A DNA stretch of 64,000 nucleotides from an uncultured Dehalococcoidia bacterium (GCA_958295865.1 CATQHF010000005.1:310001-374000); one strand, 5' to 3'; positions 41,634-50,853 are shown, counted from the first letter of the stretch. Notes: generated by a model not told the origin, from the letters alone. Translations and numbers: made by a program.

Positions 41634-41777
41634 GAGTTTCAGGGTGTCGGGTTTTTAGGGGTTGGGGTTTTGGATTGTTAGGGATTAAGGTGCTAGGTTG
41701 TTCGTGCTTGTTATGCAACTTATGTTCTTGCGGATAGAGTAACAGGGATGTATGGGTGGTGTCAAGGGTGGTTTTCA

Positions 41778-42061
41778 ATTAAGAATTGAGAATTAGGAAT
41801 TAAGAATTGGGGGGACGGGTGGTTCGACAGGCTCACCACGAACGAGAAAATAGGCTTGCTGCGAACGGGGAAGGTAGGCTTGGTTCGGGCGGAGTATGGG
41901 GGTGGTGGGGATGGATGGGATGGCGGTTGGGATTGCGTTGGTGGTGTGCGGGGATTTTTGATTCCTCACTTCGTTCGGAATGACAGAGAAAATTGCTGCG
42001 GTGTGTTTGGGATGGTGTGATGTTGGAGGCTCTGGATTCCTGCTTTCGCAGGAATGACGGG
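41778..42061. repeat. Repeat-rich intergenic region
   Basis: The gap 41634-42180 holds no gene. It contains AATTAAGAATTGAGAATTAG-type minisatellite (41778-41808), a GTTCGACAGGCTCACCACGA-type arm (41820-41845), a GATTCCTCACTTCGTTCGGA-type unit (41953-41986) and GGATTCCTGC-TTTC-GCAGGAATGACGG (42034-42061), a perfect 8-bp hairpin. Confidence 0.6.
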
Positions 42062-42180
42062 GGAGATTGCTGGGGTGTGTTTGGGATGGCAGTGGCAGGG
42101 GATTGGCTGACAGGGATGAGTTTAGGGGATGTGTAAATCTTGATATGGCGCTGATTGCCTGATAAGATAGTGGTTCAGGT

Positions 42181-42254
42181 TGGGGATTCGTCTAGTGGTA
42201 GGACGACAGACTCTGGATCTGTAAGCCGAGGTTCGAATCCTCGATCCCCAGCCA
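42181..42254 (+). tRNA. tRNA-Gln (anticodon CTG)
   Basis: A 74-base tRNA with CCA. Acceptor TGGGGAT/ATCCCCA, anticodon loop CTCTGGA giving CTG, and the T-stem GAGG-TTCGAAT-CCTC are all present. Confidence 0.93.
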
Positions 42255-42271
42255 GAATGGGCTTGTTGTGT

Positions 42272-42348
42272 GGCGCATTCGTCTAGCGGCCAAGGACACC
42301 ACCCTCTCAAGGTGGAGACCACGGGTTCGAATCCCGTATGCGCTACCA
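42272..42348 (+). tRNA. tRNA-Glu (anticodon CTC)
   Basis: A 77-base tRNA with CCA, 17 bases after tRNA-Gln. Acceptor GGCGCAT/ATGCGCT has one G-T end pair; anticodon stem CCACC/GGTGG with loop CTCTCAA gives CTC. Confidence 0.93.
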
Positions 42349-42513
42349 ACGCCCTTCCTTTTCGGTTTCTCATTCCCTCACTCGGACGCGGCGTTTCTTA
42401 TAGTCGCGCGCCGCAGTTTGGCAACACCATAAGGTAGCGTTCCTACCAGTCCTTTGTGGCGGGATTGGCGGCGGCGTGGAGCATGTCTTGCAGTCGGCTT
42501 ATGCTTTGCGTGG

Positions 42514-42864
42514 TCAACCAATGCCCTGACGGAGATAGTGCCCCAGGAACTCGCCGCCGATGACATGGAGGTGGGCGTGCGGCTGGCTTTGCATGCCGTC
42601 GCGTCCGAAGTTGGAGAGGATGCGGAATCCGGCGGGGCAATGTCGCTCGCCCATCTGAGCGGCGAGGTCACCGATGTGCGCCAGTAGGTCGCCGCTGCGC
42701 CAGAGCTGCGCCTGCGACATGTGCGCCTTGGGGACGACGAGCAGCTGAACGGGCACCCAGTCGAGTTGGTTGTCGAAGATGATTGCGCGCTCGTCCTCGT
42801 AGTGGACGGTGGCAGGCTCGCTACGCGCGATGATGCGGCAGAATACGCAGTCGGAGATGGTCAT
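42514..42864 (-). CDS. HIT family protein
   Basis: A 116-residue histidine-triad protein, a nucleotide hydrolase or transferase. The zinc-like CVFCRI start (residues 6-11) and the catalytic triad HAHLHVIGG near residue 97 are clear. The size fits the HINT/PKCI subfamily rather than Fhit. The substrate in the cell is unknown. It is 53 bases downstream of the Phd-type gene and may be cotranscribed with it. Confidence 0.88.
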   Translation of the reverse strand: MTISDCVFCRIIARSEPATVHYEDERAIIFDNQLDWVPVQLLVVPKAHMSQAQLWRSGDLLAHIGDLAAQMGERHCPAGFRILSNFGRDGMQSQPHAHLHVIGGEFLGHYLRQGIG

Positions 42865-42917
42865 GGGGTCAGCGGGGTGAATACGGGCAAGGATGCGCCG
42901 CCGCCGTCAGAGCGGTG

Positions 42918-43142
42918 TTAGCCATTATACTCTCGCCCTTCGCGTATGATGCGGACAATCTCATCAGTGGTAACATCCATTTTGACGGGATCGACATCAA
43001 GCGGAGAACCATTGCGAGTTTCGGGTTGGAGGACGAAGGATTTGCCGTCCTTGCGGCGAATTATGACTGCGCCGTCCCTCTGGGCGACATCCAGCAGCGA
43101 GGCGAGGTTTTGCCTTGCTTCGGAGTATGTATAGACCCTCAT
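42918..43142 (-). CDS. Phd/YefM-type antitoxin
   Basis: A 74-residue protein with the family layout: RVYTYSEARQNLASLLDVAQ, then DGAVIIRRKDGKSFVLQPET. Phd proteins bind DNA with this domain and neutralise a toxin (Doc, YoeB or VapC type) with the C terminus. No recognised toxin gene is adjacent: the upstream small frame overlaps its ATG by four bases (ATGA). It may be orphan or paired with that unknown frame. Confidence 0.7.
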   Translation of the reverse strand: MRVYTYSEARQNLASLLDVAQRDGAVIIRRKDGKSFVLQPETRNGSPLDVDPVKMDVTTDEIVRIIREGREYNG

Positions 43143-43288
43143 GGTTCGACCTCCAGAGTTTGGACTTCAAGCGGGGCTATATCAATTGTCCAACTATCCA
43201 GCAAAGAAGTAAAGGTTTGGATGTCGTCAGCGTAGGGTCTTTCAATTGTCAGGGCGTCGTTCTCACGGTCATTTCTCTCAGCGACACA
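43139..43288 (-). CDS. Small ORF overlapping antitoxin start
   Basis: The frame ends IQTFTSLLDSWTIDIAPLEV...EP and stops with a TGA overlapping the antitoxin ATG. Its true start is unclear; the open frame runs through a repeat (43306-43334) to 43471, so it probably starts near 43288 at a TTG. About 50 residues. It could be an antitoxin partner, but no toxin family is seen. Confidence 0.3.
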   Translation of the reverse strand, partial: CVAERNDRENDALTIERPYADDIQTFTSLLDSWTIDIAPLEVQTLEVEP

Positions 43289-43373
43289 CCTGATATGCAA
43301 AGATTTTAGACCCCTCACTCCGTTCGGGGTGACAATTGAAAGATCATGGGGGTCAGCTGAAAGATCCTGGTCG

Positions 43374-44759
43374 TCAGCGGGGTTGCTTGATGCGGTAGTC
43401 GGGGGCGTGTATGCGGATGAGTTGGCCTGTTGAGGTGTCTCTGATTCGTGAGACGAAGGGGCTGCCTCCAAAGTCGGACTCCGTGAAGTCTTGCATGCTG
43501 GTAATGACCGTGGGCAGACGGTTGTTGTGGCGATGCACGATAATCTGGTAGAGTTTTTCCTCTGCCCAGGGGCTGGTGTGTTCCTGTCCGAAGTCGTCCA
43601 GAATCAGCAGGGGGGTATTTTTGACTTCGTCGAATATGTTGTCGTATCGCAAGCGGCTGTTCGGCGCGAAGGCGGCCCTGAGGTAGTCCAGCAGTTCGGG
43701 GACGAAGGCGAAGAACACGGGGTTCCCGCCATCCATCTGAGTATTGGCGATGGCGACCGCCAGATGCGTTTTGCCAACCCCGGTTGCGCCGAATAGCGTC
43801 AGCCAGCCGTTGGGGTTGTTGGCGTACTTTACGGCGTCAAGGAGGGCGTGTTGCAGGCTTGCCTGTTCAGAGGCGCGGGGGTTGTTGCCGCGCACATCGA
43901 AGGTCTCGAAGGTCATATTGCGCCGCATTTCGGGCGGGATTCGCCCCAGGTCGTGCGCCTTTGGGCGATGGTAGCGGCCGGTGGGCGCGACTTGGCTCAA
44001 GCCTGCGGTTTCGAGGCGGCTGCGGATGTAGGGGTCGAGCTCGGCTAGGTCGCTCGCGGTGGTTACGATTGTGGGCAGTTCGGCGTTGAAGCGGTGGTTG
44101 ATGACCTGCTGGAGCTTCTCTTCTGCCCAGGGGGTGGAACTGTGCGCGCCGATGCCGTCAAGTATCAGCAGTGGGGCTTCGACGACCTGGGCGTAGAGGT
44201 CGCTGTATGTGAGTTCGCTGGTGGGGGCGTAGGTGGCGCGCAGGTGGTCTAGCAGGTCTGGCACATGCATGAAGAAGACGACCATCCCGGACTTGATGCA
44301 GTGGTTGGCGATGGCGGCGGCGAGGTGCGTCTTGCCTGAGCCGTTGGGGCCGACTAGGACGAGCCAGCCGTTGGGGTTTTCGGCGTACTCGGCGGCGGCG
44401 CGGCAGGCGTCGGCGAACATGCGGCGGCTGTCGGCGTCTTCGGCGATGCCTTCGTGCCGGAGCGCGTCGAATGTGAAGCGCGCCAGGTGTCCTAGATTGC
44501 TGTATCTCAGCAGCCTGCCAAGCCGCTCATCGGAGAGGCGCTGCTGCTGGCAGTGGCAGGTTATCACCTGTCCGAAGTCGGGATGGCCGACGACGACTTC
44601 GGGCGTGTACCAGCCTCTGCCGCCGCACACGCGGCAGGCGTCGTCGTCCTGCTCGGCAGCGGGCGGCGATGGCGGTTCGCCTGCCGCGCCGCGCGATGCG
44701 CCGTTGGACTCCAGCCTAGTAGCGCTTAACCTTTTTAGAATATCTGCGAGATTTTCCAT
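43374..44759 (-). CDS. DnaI/DnaC-like helicase loader with tandem AAA+ domains
   Basis: A 461-residue protein from the ATG at 44759 (the frame continues to 44834). A zinc finger near the N terminus (C42, C45, C68, C70; CRVCGG ... CHCQQQR) is the DnaI N-domain mark. It then has two AAA+ ATPase domains: Walker A GPNGSGKT at 137-144 and GATGVGKT at 324-331. Walker B of the first is LLILDGIG, lacking the second acidic residue; the second has LLILDDFG. So domain 1 may be regulatory. It would load DnaB helicase on DNA; dnaD and dnaB are upstream. It overlaps the dnaD end by 44 bases. Confidence 0.8.
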   Translation of the reverse strand: MENLADILKRLSATRLESNGASRGAAGEPPSPPAAEQDDDACRVCGGRGWYTPEVVVGHPDFGQVITCHCQQQRLSDERLGRLLRYSNLGHLARFTFDALRHEGIAEDADSRRMFADACRAAAEYAENPNGWLVLVGPNGSGKTHLAAAIANHCIKSGMVVFFMHVPDLLDHLRATYAPTSELTYSDLYAQVVEAPLLILDGIGAHSSTPWAEEKLQQVINHRFNAELPTIVTTASDLAELDPYIRSRLETAGLSQVAPTGRYHRPKAHDLGRIPPEMRRNMTFETFDVRGNNPRASEQASLQHALLDAVKYANNPNGWLTLFGATGVGKTHLAVAIANTQMDGGNPVFFAFVPELLDYLRAAFAPNSRLRYDNIFDEVKNTPLLILDDFGQEHTSPWAEEKLYQIIVHRHNNRLPTVITSMQDFTESDFGGSPFVSRIRDTSTGQLIRIHAPDYRIKQPR

Positions 44760-45390
44760 CGCTTCTACCTGCGCTTCTGCCCTCTCGTTCCCAGCTTTCC
44801 AGTATGCGCGCGATGTAGCGCCAGCTGCGGACATTCTGGGCGGCGGCTTCGCGGAAGGCGTCTTCTATCCAGTCCATCGGGTAGAGCGCTTCGGCTTCTT
44901 TCAGCTCGTCGGCGAGCATGGGGCTTAACATTCCGATGTTCGCTTCGTACAGGGCGAATATGTTGGGGCGCTCGATGGTGGCGTCCCAGGGTTCGGGGTT
45001 GGGCTGTGTTTGGGAATAGCCGACGACGATGGCTTCGGCGGCTGTGCGGGAGAGGGCAAGCCTGTCTCGCTCGGTGTTGAGCGCGTAGAGGCGTTCCTCG
45101 TTGCCGCCGCGTTCCATAACGGCCATGGCGAGCGTTCCGCGCCGCACGCAGGCATCGAGCGCGTCGGGTATGGCGTCCGCGCTGCCGAGCGCGGTTGCGA
45201 GCGTGCGGTCTGCCAGCGCCTCGCGCAGGGTTACGAAACGGGGGTAGCCCTTCTTGCGCTGAAGCAGCCCGATGACGCGGAGGGCGCATTTCAGCTCGGC
45301 GAGATCGTCTATCTGCTCGAGCAGTTGCCCGAACAGCGGGGCGGGCGCGGGTATGCTACGCACGCGGTCAGGGAAGCCGCTAAACTTCAT
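44716..45390 (-). CDS. DnaD-like primosomal protein
   Basis: A 224-residue protein. The DnaB2/DnaD domain is at the C terminus: NIFALYEANIGMLSPMLADE, LKEAEALYPMDWIEDAFREA, WRYIARILESWEREG, the YxxxIG and WxYI motifs of the family. The N-terminal 110 residues form a winged-helix-like domain. DnaD proteins remodel DNA and help load helicase. It overlaps the end of dnaB by 11 bases. The C-terminal tail is basic (KSRRYSKKVKRY). Confidence 0.8.
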   Translation of the reverse strand: MKFSGFPDRVRSIPAPAPLFGQLLEQIDDLAELKCALRVIGLLQRKKGYPRFVTLREALADRTLATALGSADAIPDALDACVRRGTLAMAVMERGGNEERLYALNTERDRLALSRTAAEAIVVGYSQTQPNPEPWDATIERPNIFALYEANIGMLSPMLADELKEAEALYPMDWIEDAFREAAAQNVRSWRYIARILESWEREGRSAGRSDGKSRRYSKKVKRY

Positions 45391-46771
45391 GCTGCGCGTA
45401 CTCCATCGCGGGCGTGGTTTCGAGGCTCTCGAAGCGCACCATGTCGCTGCGGAAGTAGAGCGGCACGGTGCCGACGGGGCCGTTGCGGTGCTTGGCGAAG
45501 ATTATCTCGGCGATGTTCTGGGGGTAGGGTTCGGTCGGGTTGCGCTTTTCCCAGTCCTCGCGGGTGACATAGACATCTTCGCGGTGGATGAATGCGACTA
45601 CATCGGCGTCCTGCTCGATGCTGCCGCTTTCGCGCAGGTCTGAGAGCATCGGGCGATGGTTGGGGCGCTGCTCGATGGCGCGGCTGAGCTGGGAGCATGC
45701 GATGACGGGGATGTCGAGGTCGCGCGCCAGCGCCTTGATGGAGCGCGAAATCTCGCCCATCTCCTGCGCCCTGTTGTTGATGCGCCCGCCGCCGCCGATG
45801 AGTTGCAGGTAGTCTATGATGAGCAGGTCTAGGCCGCGCTCGGACTGAAGTCTGCGCGCCTTGCCGCGCATGTCGGTGATGGTCTGTATGGGCGTGTCGT
45901 CTATGTAGATGGGCAGGTCGGAGAGCATGCCGGTGGCGTCGAGGACGCGCGCTTCCTCGTCGCTGTTTTGTAAGCCGATGCGTATGCGGTAGCTATCGAC
46001 ATTGGATTCGTTCGCCAGCAGGCGCATGCCAATCTGGTCGCGGCTCATTTCGAGGCTGAAGATGCCGACGGCATTGCCGCTGACGGCGGCGGAGGCGGCG
46101 ATGTTGAAGGCAAGGGTGCTCTTGCCGAGGCTTGGGCGGGCGGCGAGCACAATCATATCGGAGCGCTGCATGCCGTTGCCCAGAAGTTTGTCGATGCCCT
46201 GGAAGCCGGACGGCACGGGCGAGATGTGCGCGGCATCGGAGCGGTGAAGGGCGGTGCTCGCTTCCATGTAGGCGTCGAGCACCTCGCGGATGTGTACGAA
46301 ATCGCCTGAGCCGCGCCCGGCGCGAATGCGGAACAGCAGGTCTTCGGCTCTGGAGAGCGCGGCGTCGGAGTCGGCGTCGCCGTCGTAGCCTATGCCGGCG
46401 ATGCGCCCGCCGACATCTATGAGCTGGCGCATGATGGATGTGCGCTGGACGATGCGGGCGTAGTATTCGATGTGTACGGAGGTTGGCACGACCATCACAA
46501 GATGGCTGAGATATGCGCCGCCGCCAAGCTCTTCAAGCCTGTCTCGCAGCGACAGCTCGTGCGCTACGGTGACCTGGTTGATCGCTTCGCTGCGCTCGAA
46601 CAGGGCGAGGAACGCCTCGAAGCACCATCGGTTCTTTTCGCCGTAGAAGTCGTTGGGGCGCAGGAACTGAGTTACGCGGGACAGCGACTCGCCATCTATG
46701 AGGATGGAGCCGATGACCGATTCTTCGGCGTTGGCGTCGTGGGGTGGCAGGCGTTCAGCGTACACGGGCAC
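45380..46771 (-). CDS. dnaB: Replicative DNA helicase DnaB
   Basis: A 463-residue hexameric helicase that unwinds DNA at the fork. Start is GTG 46771 (AGGAA just upstream). Walker A ARPSLGKSTLA near residue 217 and Walker B LDLLIIDYLQLIGG near 320 are typical, as is the FSLEMSRDQIGMRLLA motif. The N-terminal primase-binding domain (PPHDANAEESVIGSILIDGE) is intact. It is between rplI and the loader genes, as in many bacteria. Confidence 0.95.
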   Translation of the reverse strand: MPVYAERLPPHDANAEESVIGSILIDGESLSRVTQFLRPNDFYGEKNRWCFEAFLALFERSEAINQVTVAHELSLRDRLEELGGGAYLSHLVMVVPTSVHIEYYARIVQRTSIMRQLIDVGGRIAGIGYDGDADSDAALSRAEDLLFRIRAGRGSGDFVHIREVLDAYMEASTALHRSDAAHISPVPSGFQGIDKLLGNGMQRSDMIVLAARPSLGKSTLAFNIAASAAVSGNAVGIFSLEMSRDQIGMRLLANESNVDSYRIRIGLQNSDEEARVLDATGMLSDLPIYIDDTPIQTITDMRGKARRLQSERGLDLLIIDYLQLIGGGGRINNRAQEMGEISRSIKALARDLDIPVIACSQLSRAIEQRPNHRPMLSDLRESGSIEQDADVVAFIHREDVYVTREDWEKRNPTEPYPQNIAEIIFAKHRNGPVGTVPLYFRSDMVRFESLETTPAMEYAQHEV

Positions 46772-46890
46772 TTCCTGGGGGTTTGGGTATCGGGTTTCGG
46801 CGGTCAGGTTTGGTTAGGGAGGGGCAACCACAAGGGCTGCCCCTACGCCGGCGGGATTTTCGCTTAGACGATTCCATCGCCACAGCGCAA

Positions 46891-46940
46891 TGATTTCTGT
46901 CCTTGCTTTCGCAGGGGGACTTTCTTTCGCGGGAATGGCG
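46891..46940. repeat. Dispersed palindromic repeat between dnaB and rplI
   Basis: A diverged unit of the GATTCCTGC...GCAGGAATGACG type: GATTTCTGTCCTTGCTTTCG, then AGGGGGACTTTCTTTCGCGG and GAATGGCG. It fills most of the 200-base gap 46772-46972. Confidence 0.5.
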
Positions 46941-46972
46941 AATGTGAACTGCTACCTGACGCGATGCTCTTG

Positions 46973-47527
46973 TTAGGAAGCGTCGGGTTCGTCTTTTTCT
47001 TCGGACTCGTCAGACTCAGATTCGGTTTCGTCCGATTCGGGGCTCTCTTCAAGGGATTGCAGCCACTCGTCGGCGGTCATGCCGGTTGGGTGAACCAGCA
47101 CTTCGATTTCGGCCTGCACTTCGGGATGCAGTCGGACGCTGACGCCGAAGCTGCCGAGCTGCCGAATGGGTTCGGCAATCTCGATGCCGCGGCGGTCGAT
47201 TTCGCGGTCTGCCATTTCGGACAGCCTGTCGGCGATGATGGCGTTGGTTACCGAGCCGTAGAGCTGACCGCTGGCGCCGGCGCGCATTTCGACTTCGATG
47301 CGCGTGCCGTTCAGGGTTTCGGACAGCTCGCGCATGTCCCGAAGCTGCCGCAAGCGCGTCCGCTCTGCCTGCTCCGCGTACTGCTTTACGCGCTGCAAGG
47401 CGTTGTGAGTGGCTGGCACGGCGAACTTCTTGGGAATCAGGTAGTTGCGCGCAAAGCCGTTCTTGACCTCTTTGACATCGCCGCCTTGTGCGACTCCTGC
47501 TACATCTTCCAAAAATACTACTCTCAT
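46973..47527 (-). CDS. rplI: Ribosomal protein L9
   Basis: A 184-residue protein of the large ribosomal subunit. The N-terminal domain (RVVFLEDVAGVAQGGDVKEV, KNGFARNYLIPKKFAV) binds 23S rRNA and the connecting helix is visible. After the C-terminal domain a 35-residue acidic tail follows (EESPESDETESESDESEEKD), unusual for L9, which is about 150 residues. GAGG lies nine bases before its ATG. It is the first gene of the rplI-dnaB-dnaD-dnaI group. Confidence 0.93.
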   Translation of the reverse strand: MRVVFLEDVAGVAQGGDVKEVKNGFARNYLIPKKFAVPATHNALQRVKQYAEQAERTRLRQLRDMRELSETLNGTRIEVEMRAGASGQLYGSVTNAIIADRLSEMADREIDRRGIEIAEPIRQLGSFGVSVRLHPEVQAEIEVLVHPTGMTADEWLQSLEESPESDETESESDESEEKDEPDAS

Positions 47528-47610
47528 TGCAAGTCAACCTCAGTCTATTAGTTTTCAGTTTTCAGCCGGATAGCGTTTCGTTTTAGGCGACTTAGTTGCT
47601 GTATCGCGGT

Positions 47611-47635
47611 GGATTCCGCTTGCGCGGGAATGGCG
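47611..47635. repeat. Dispersed palindromic repeat
   Basis: Short GGATTCCGCTTGCGCGGGAA TGGCG unit in the gap between rplI and hemW (47528-47742), related to the units at 42034 and 55290. Confidence 0.5.
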
Positions 47636-47742
47636 AAAACAGGTCGCCTTTTGGTTGGAGACGATCCGTTTTGCCGTTAGGTTCAATACATCGCAACAGA
47701 ACGCAAGTACGACATAATTATACCATATATGCGGCGCGGTTG

Positions 47743-48933
47743 TCAGGCGAAGAAGCGGCTGAATACTTCGTTGCCCATCATGCGCCCGCGATGGGTGAGG
47801 CGGAGCGCGTCGTCTTGGGTGTGCAGCAGTTCCATGCGCTCGAGCTCGGTGATGGCGTCGGCGTAGAATTGGGACGGGGGCGCGCCAAAGCGCTCGGTGA
47901 AGTCGGCTATGTCGATGCCGTCGTCGAGGCGCAAGCCTAGCATCATGGTTTCAGCCATTTCCAGCGTAGTGTCTATTCGTTCTATGTCGTTCACTACGGG
48001 CACGCTCGCAATCTTGGCGCGTATCGGCGAATCGCAGGCGGCGGCGGGGACGGCTTGCATGCGCCGTGTGTACTCGCGGGGCGACTTGATGGCGCTGAAG
48101 CGGCATTGCGCCAGGTATGAGTGAGCGCCGGGGCCGACGCCGAGATACGGCATGTTGCGCCAATAGGTCAGGTTGTGGCGGCTTCGCATATTGGGCATTG
48201 ACCAGTTTGAGATTTCGTAGTGGCGGTATCCGGCGCGGCGCATCTCGTCCTGCGCCATAAGGTACATGTCGGCGGCGATGTCCGCGTCGGGCGTGGGCAT
48301 GCTGCCCTGCTCGACCCACTGCTCCATAGGCGTGCCGCCTTCCAGCGTCAGGCAGTACATGGATATGTGCGGCGGCGTGATTTCGAGCGTCTTGGCGAGT
48401 GTGCTTTGCCACTGCTCAATGCGCTGGTAGGGCAAGCCGTACATCAAGTCTATGCTGATATTGTCAAAGCCGGCGTCGGCTGCCTGACGGTAGGCATGCG
48501 CGGCATCGGCGGCGGTGTGTCGGCGTCCCAGCGTCCTTAGCAGGCTGTCATCGAAGCTCTGCACGCCGATGCTCAAGCGGTTGATGCCGCAGTCGAGATA
48601 TGCCGCGAGCTTGCGGGCGCTGAAATCGCCGGGGTTGGCTTCGAGCGTTACCTCCGCGTCGGGCGCGAGGGTGAATGCGTCGCGGATAGTCTGCATGACG
48701 CTGCGGATGTCGTCGGCGGGCAGGTATGAGGGAGTGCCGCCGCCGAAGAATACGGTATCGACATGGGGGCTGTCTAGCAGCCTGCCCCAGAGAGCGATTT
48801 CAGCCCGCAAAGCGCTGACATAGGCGGGCATGAGCGGCTCTATGGCGGCGTAGGTGTTGAAGTCGCAGTATGGGCACTTGGTCTCACAGAAGGGGATGTG
48901 AACATAAAGCGAGATGGAGGATGAAGCAGCCAT
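47743..48933 (-). CDS. hemW: HemW-like radical SAM protein
   Basis: A 396-residue protein starting MAASSSISLYVHIPFCETKC at 48933. The radical SAM cluster motif C-x3-C-x2-C (PFCETKCPYCDF) and GGGTPSYL, the GVQSFDDSLLRTLGRRHTAA stretch and DLMYGLPYQ are family marks. HemW is now thought to handle heme, not oxidise coproporphyrinogen as its older name suggests; this depends on residues I have not aligned. It follows ychF by 10 bases. The longer frame to 49101 overlaps ychF and is not used. Confidence 0.88.
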   Translation of the reverse strand: MAASSSISLYVHIPFCETKCPYCDFNTYAAIEPLMPAYVSALRAEIALWGRLLDSPHVDTVFFGGGTPSYLPADDIRSVMQTIRDAFTLAPDAEVTLEANPGDFSARKLAAYLDCGINRLSIGVQSFDDSLLRTLGRRHTAADAAHAYRQAADAGFDNISIDLMYGLPYQRIEQWQSTLAKTLEITPPHISMYCLTLEGGTPMEQWVEQGSMPTPDADIAADMYLMAQDEMRRAGYRHYEISNWSMPNMRSRHNLTYWRNMPYLGVGPGAHSYLAQCRFSAIKSPREYTRRMQAVPAAACDSPIRAKIASVPVVNDIERIDTTLEMAETMMLGLRLDDGIDIADFTERFGAPPSQFYADAITELERMELLHTQDDALRLTHRGRMMGNEVFSRFFA

Positions 48934-48943
48934 TCGCGCGCGC

Positions 48944-50038
48944 CTAGACATTGAACAGGACATGCATGATGTCGCCGTCCCGCACGATGTAGTTCTTGCC
49001 CTCTTGCCGCAGCATGCCGTTCTTGCGCGCCTCGGCGAGCGTGCGGCATGCGACCATGTTGTCGTAGGTAACGACTTCGCCGCGAATGAAGCCGCGCTCA
49101 AGGTCGGAGTGTATGCGACCTGCCGCCTTGAGCGCGGATGTGCCGCGCACTATGGGCCAGGCGCGCACCTCGTCCTTGCCGACGGTCAGGAAGGATATGA
49201 GATCGAGCGCCTCGTAGCAGAGGTTTATCAGGCGGCTCAGGCCGGATTCGCCAACGATGCCCAGCGAATCCCTGAACTCCCGCTCGTCGTCGGGGTCCAT
49301 CTGCGCGAGTTCCATCTCCAGCTTGCCGCAGATGGCGGCGGTGCGGATCTTTTGCGTTGCCACTTCGTCGGTGAGGCGCGCTTCAATGGCGGGAGCGTCG
49401 TCTAGTCGGTCTTCGCCTATGTTGACGACTATGACTAGGGGCTTGGCGGTGAGCATCTGAAAGCCGGATAGCAGGCGCAGTTCGTCGGAGGTGAGCGACT
49501 GGTCGCGCACATGGACGCCCGCTTCGAGCTCTGCCATTACGCGCGAGAGCGTCGCCTGCTCTTTGGCGAGGGCGTCGCGCTCGGCCGGCTTGGCGGACTT
49601 GAAGCCGTCGGCGAGGCGCGCAAGGCGGCGTTCCAGTATCTCCAAGTCGGATATGGTCATCTCGAACAGCAGCGTGTCTATGTCGCGGTGGGCGTCGATG
49701 CTGTCTGCGATGTGCGGCACCGACGGGTCATCGAAGGCGCGGGCGACTATGAGCACGGCGTCGGCGCGCTGCAACAGGTTCAAGTACTCGCCGTCGATGC
49801 TCCGCGTCTTGCCCAGACCTTCGGGCGCGGCGGGCAAGTCAACATAAGCGACTTCGGCGTTCACCTTGCGCTTGGGGTTGAAGATGCCGTTCAATACATC
49901 GAGGCGCTCGTCTGGCACTTTCGCAGCGCCGAGATTGGTTCGGTTGGCGAATGTCGCCACCTGCGCGGCGCCTCTGGTGGCAGCGTTGAATATGGTGGTT
50001 TTGCCGCTCTGGGGCAGTCCGATTATCGTGATTTCCAT
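48944..50038 (-). CDS. ychF: Redox-regulated ATPase YchF
   Basis: A 364-residue P-loop protein of the Obg-like ATPase type. Walker A GLPQSGKTTIFNA near residue 9 and the G3-like DLPAAPEG are visible; the TGS domain is at the C terminus (VRAWPIVRGTSALKAAGRIH, then NYIVRDGDIMHVLFNV). It binds ATP and associates with ribosomes. Upstream of hemW on the same strand. Confidence 0.92.
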   Translation of the reverse strand: MEITIIGLPQSGKTTIFNAATRGAAQVATFANRTNLGAAKVPDERLDVLNGIFNPKRKVNAEVAYVDLPAAPEGLGKTRSIDGEYLNLLQRADAVLIVARAFDDPSVPHIADSIDAHRDIDTLLFEMTISDLEILERRLARLADGFKSAKPAERDALAKEQATLSRVMAELEAGVHVRDQSLTSDELRLLSGFQMLTAKPLVIVVNIGEDRLDDAPAIEARLTDEVATQKIRTAAICGKLEMELAQMDPDDEREFRDSLGIVGESGLSRLINLCYEALDLISFLTVGKDEVRAWPIVRGTSALKAAGRIHSDLERGFIRGEVVTYDNMVACRTLAEARKNGMLRQEGKNYIVRDGDIMHVLFNV

Positions 50039-50159
50039 GTTTAGTTTTCAGTCTTCAGTCCGTCGATATATGAGTGGTATTGTCGAAATATGCCGATGCC
50101 GGAGTCAACGCCGCGCATCGGCCGGAAGGTTGCTCAAGGTTTCGCGCTTTGTTTCAAAA

Positions 50160-50378
50160 TCACATCACCAGCGCCAAAACTATGCTCACGCCAAGACCAA
50201 GCAGCCCAACCCATGTTATCACGAACAAGCCCACAATCCAGCGCAGCAGTTCCGTCTTGGTCTCCGCTACACTTGCCTTAAGTTCCGATACATCCACTTT
50301 CGTCGCAAGGTGCGGCAACACGCCTTCGATGTAGCTAAGCCGCTCTTCGGGGCTGGCTATTCTGCCTTCGGTGGTCAT
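50160..50378 (-). CDS. Small coiled-coil plus membrane protein, paralogue 1
   Basis: A 72-residue protein: MTTEGRIASPEERLSYIEGV, LPHLATKVDVSELKASVAET, then a membrane helix (WIVGLFVITWVGLLGLGVSI). The helix before the membrane segment has heptad-like spacing. The LPHLATK motif also occurs in the protein at 53809. Function unknown. Confidence 0.6.
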   Translation of the reverse strand: MTTEGRIASPEERLSYIEGVLPHLATKVDVSELKASVAETKTELLRWIVGLFVITWVGLLGLGVSIVLALVM

Positions 50379-50443
50379 AGGTCTTTCGCCTTATGCAGTA
50401 TGATGTACTTTGTTTCCAAGCGACTGCGCCGACGCATCGGCGG

Positions 50444-50815
50444 TCAGGCGTCTTTGTCGTCGACGACGCGGGATGTGCCGTCTATGACATTGCCCTCGCC
50501 TGCGGGGGGCGACGCCTTGCCGCCGCCTATGTGCTCGCGCAGTATGTCGCTGGGAATTGACAGCAGGAACAGGGTCAAGGTCGCTACGATGGCGAATATG
50601 TCGTCCAGCCAGCCCAAACCTATTAGGAAGTCGGGTATGATGTCGAAGGGCGAAATCATGTAGATGACGCCGATGGGTATGATGAGCTTCGACCGGATTG
50701 GCACGCGCTTGTCCATCATCAGCCGCATTATGAGGCGACCGATGCCGGAGCGCGCCAACATCATCAATAGGGACGGTCTGAGCATGTGCGTAGCATAGCC
50801 TCCAAGTATTCCCAT
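50444..50815 (-). CDS. DUF1232 membrane protein
   Basis: A 123-residue protein. The segment SPFDIIPDFLIGLGWLDDIF is the DUF1232 (YkvA-like) signature, between two hydrophobic stretches. The product is probably an integral membrane protein of unknown function. It is divergent from the holA gene, 38 bases away; both probably share one promoter region. The acidic C terminus is hydrophilic. Confidence 0.7.
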   Translation of the reverse strand: MGILGGYATHMLRPSLLMMLARSGIGRLIMRLMMDKRVPIRSKLIIPIGVIYMISPFDIIPDFLIGLGWLDDIFAIVATLTLFLLSIPSDILREHIGGGKASPPAGEGNVIDGTSRVVDDKDA

Positions 50816-50853
50816 TCATTATAACCGCTTGGAGCAGTTAAGGTAAGCGAGAT

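Noticed and set aside
47743..49101. Longer HemW start at 49101
   Set aside because: It would overlap ychF by 158 bases with unrelated sequence; the start at 48933 fits the family.
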